DNA of 64,000 nucleotides from Deltaproteobacteria bacterium RBG_13_43_22 (GTDB taxonomy: Bacteria > Desulfobacterota > RBG-13-43-22), in contig MGQB01000015.1 in NCBI GenBank assembly GCA_001797675.1, positions 62,001-126,000 of the forward strand. Reading direction: 5' to 3'. The position numbers were made by a program, and so were the translations under genes. How positions within the stretch are numbered: position 1 is the first letter of the stretch; every line of letters begins with the position of its first letter. Under the pieces are notes generated by a model. It was given only the letters and a program-made list of their open reading frames with translations. It searched no databases and had not been told where the DNA came from. Shown piece after piece: positions 62,501-64,000 of the stretch.

Positions 62501-63607
62501 TCACGTTTCCGGATAGGCTTCCACTAAAATATCCCCGGCCCAGGATTTAACCTTCATCTCTTTAAATCTCAAGGCCTCGGATATACTGGCCGCTCCTATC
62601 CCGCCGATCATCCCTTTGGCCTTTCGTCCGCCGATTAGACAGGGGGTTATAAAAACGACCAGCTTATCCGCCTGCCGTTCATCAAGAAATGCGCCATAGA
62701 CCTCTGCCCCTCCTTCCACCAAAAGGCTGGTTATTCCTTTCTTCCCCAAAAGGGTCATCATCTTTTTGATGGAGATGTGCCCATCCCGGCAGGGTAAAGA
62801 GAGGATTTCCACCCCCTTCTTTTCGATGGCCTGTCTTTTATCAGACACCACTTTTCCCCCGGTTATAATCACGGTCTTTGCGGGACCTTTCAGGATTCGA
62901 GCTTTCAGAGGAATTCGCAATCGGGGATCAAGGACGATCCGTAAGGGATCTTTGATCTTTCCTCGGGGTAGCCGAACGGTCAACCATGGATCATCTTTAA
63001 CCACGGTCCCGATACCCACCAGAACTCCGTCTACCTGGTTTCGGATCCCATGGACCAAGAGGCGGGACTTTTCGTTGCTGATCCATTTTGAATCGCCGGT
63101 CCGGGTGGCAATCCGGCCGTCGAGACTGACAGCCGCCTTCAAGATGACAAAAGGAAGACCGGTTTTAATCCACTTAATATAGACTTCATTCAGACGCCGA
63201 CAATCCTCTTCCAGAACCCCTTGGACCACATCGATCCCCCGTGAACTAAGCCAATCAGCCCCACGCCCTGCTACAGCCGGATTGGGGTCGGCCATCCCAA
63301 AAACCACCTTTCTTATTCCGCTTTCCAGGATGGCCTGGGTACAGGGAGGGGTTCGACCGAAATGATTGCAGGGTTCCAGGCTGATATACAGGGTTGCTCC
63401 CCTGGCTTTTTCGCCGGCCTGAGCGAGAGCGATCGGTTCGGCGTGGGGACCACCGGCCTTTTGATGAAACCCCTGTCCGACAACCATCCCTTTTCGGACC
63501 ACCACCGCTCCGACCACCGGATTTGGAGAAGTCCGTCCCAGCCCTTTTCGGGCCAGCCGTAAGGCCATTTTCATGTATTGGATATCTTTTGGAGCAAACG
63601 AGGGCAT
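62501..63607 (-). CDS. ribD: Bifunctional diaminohydroxyphosphoribosylaminopyrimidine deaminase / reductase
   Basis: A 368-residue fusion. The deaminase part has the zinc motif HAEPIALAQAGEKARGATLYISLEPCNHFGRTPPC near residue 50; the reductase part starts near 145 with VILKAAVSLDGRIATRTGDSKWIS and has ILGLLVEGGAEVYGAFLDER-type features near 300. It performs two early steps of riboflavin synthesis. The exact start is unsure; ATGs at 63607 and 63574 are possible and neither has a good ribosome site, because a heptad repeat lies directly upstream. Confidence 0.93.
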   Translation of the reverse strand: MPSFAPKDIQYMKMALRLARKGLGRTSPNPVVGAVVVRKGMVVGQGFHQKAGGPHAEPIALAQAGEKARGATLYISLEPCNHFGRTPPCTQAILESGIRKVVFGMADPNPAVAGRGADWLSSRGIDVVQGVLEEDCRRLNEVYIKWIKTGLPFVILKAAVSLDGRIATRTGDSKWISNEKSRLLVHGIRNQVDGVLVGIGTVVKDDPWLTVRLPRGKIKDPLRIVLDPRLRIPLKARILKGPAKTVIITGGKVVSDKRQAIEKKGVEILSLPCRDGHISIKKMMTLLGKKGITSLLVEGGAEVYGAFLDERQADKLVVFITPCLIGGRKAKGMIGGIGAASISEALRFKEMKVKSWAGDILVEAYPET

Positions 63608-63610
63608 AGT

Positions 63611-63686
63611 AGCGGCAAGTGGCAAACGTCAAGTGGCAAGAGACAAAAACATTTTAGAATTTTTCGTCAATCGTCACTCGTCACTT
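63611..63686. repeat. Heptad inverted repeat (AAGTGGC / GTCACTC words)
   Basis: Left arm caagtgg, caaacgt, caagtgg, caagaga; right arm cgtcaat, cgtcact, cgtcact, with ttagaattttt between. It fills the nrdR-ribD gap and reaches the nrdR stop region. Confidence 0.72.
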
Positions 63687-64000
63687 TTTCTTTTTTTTTG
63701 TTTCCTTCTTCTTGCGGCTTTCCAACAGTTCCTTCAGTTCCTGTACAAAGTCTCCCGGATCCTTAAATTGGCGGTACACCGAGGCAAATCGCACATAGGC
63801 CACGTCGTCCCACTCATGGAGCTTGGCCATGACCCTTTCACCGATCTCCGAAGTGGCAATCTCCTTACGTCCGGAATCCTGAAAAGACTGCTCCAATAAA
63901 TCAATAAATTCTTCGATAGCCTCGACACTAATCGGACGCTTCTGACAGGCCAGTTGAATCCCTTCGGCGATCTTTTCTCGTTGAAAAGGCTCCCTCCGTC
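63681..64000 (-). CDS. nrdR: Transcriptional repressor NrdR, 3' part (runs off the window)
   Basis: The frame continues to the window edge, further than the track's Met start. It shows the ATP-cone domain RREPFQREKIAEGIQLACQKRPISVEAIEEFIDLLEQ and the C-terminal VMAKLHEWDDVAYVRFASVYRQFKDPGDF, diagnostic for NrdR. The N-terminal zinc ribbon lies beyond the window. NrdR represses ribonucleotide reductase genes when dATP is high. The lysine-rich tail KKKETKKKKK is encoded by an A-rich tract beside a heptad repeat. Confidence 0.95.
   Translation of the reverse strand, partial: RREPFQREKIAEGIQLACQKRPISVEAIEEFIDLLEQSFQDSGRKEIATSEIGERVMAKLHEWDDVAYVRFASVYRQFKDPGDFVQELKELLESRKKKETKKKKK

Overview
The window looks like a chromosomal segment of a Gram-negative bacterium of the Desulfobacterota (former Deltaproteobacteria), probably an anaerobe related to Syntrophobacterales or Desulfobacterales. 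That placement is inference. It rests on the housekeeping order nrdR-ribD-ribE-ribBA-ribH-nusB-leuS-lptE, the dnaG-rpoD pair, an outer-membrane lipoprotein assembly gene (LptE), a tungstate transporter, a Liv-type ABC operon carrying acyl-CoA ligases, and intergenic palindromic repeats of a kind I associate with that group. There is no phage, integrase, CRISPR array or intact insertion sequence. Most genes are on the minus strand.

Layout. 1-5 kb: an EF-G-like GTPase and a MogA-type gene, then a serine hydrolase and an SDR-like protein. 5-9.4 kb: a crotonase, a Mut7-C protein and two MFS transporters. 9.8-14 kb: a LolB-like protein, a TPR lipoprotein, an RpoH-like sigma factor and a ferritin-like protein. 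14-23.3 kb: one operon of about 9 kb (livG, long-chain acyl-CoA synthetase, livH, livM, substrate-binding protein, livF, a secreted protein and a PaaK-like ligase), ended by an intrinsic terminator. 23.8-29.7 kb: a GAF/PAS/LuxR regulator, a hydrolase remnant, a CBS-ACT protein, an Fe-alcohol dehydrogenase, and an alkylsulfatase gene interrupted by one in-frame TAG. 30-31.5 kb: a secreted protein of foreign appearance. 31.6-34.3 kb: tupABC tungstate uptake. 34.4-37.4 kb: a radical SAM/SPASM enzyme, a 34-codon peptide gene missing from the ORF track, and a B12-binding radical SAM enzyme. 37.5-41.7 kb: an FAD oxidoreductase, an amino-acid permease, and a methyltransferase with a signal peptide in an AT-rich patch. 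42-52.5 kb: cysS, ispF, ispD, rnpB, an RNase HI-family gene, a zinc-ribbon protein, a Nif3 protein, tRNA-Met, rpoD, dnaG and yqeY. 52.5-64 kb: hisA, a secreted protein, hisB, tRNA-Ala, rpsT, lptE, leuS, nusB, the riboflavin genes and the 3' end of nrdR.

Three things stand out. First, 34.4-37.4 kb looks like a RiPP-type peptide-modification cassette. The precursor candidate has an excellent Shine-Dalgarno site, overlaps the end of the B12 radical SAM gene, and ends Cys-His-Lys-UGA. A hairpin after the UGA sits where a bacterial SECIS element would be, so a CxxU selenopeptide is possible. Second, at least sixteen intergenic sites carry inverted arms made of degenerate 7- or 8-nt repeats. The repeat word differs from site to site while the architecture stays the same; some arms run into gene ends, and a similar pattern lies in the P12 region of rnpB. 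Third, at least two further palindromic element families are present: a pair of about 140-bp elements with terminal inverted repeats, each upstream of a major operon, and a larger TCGTAAAAAGTC-type family, one copy of which fills the ribH-nusB junction.
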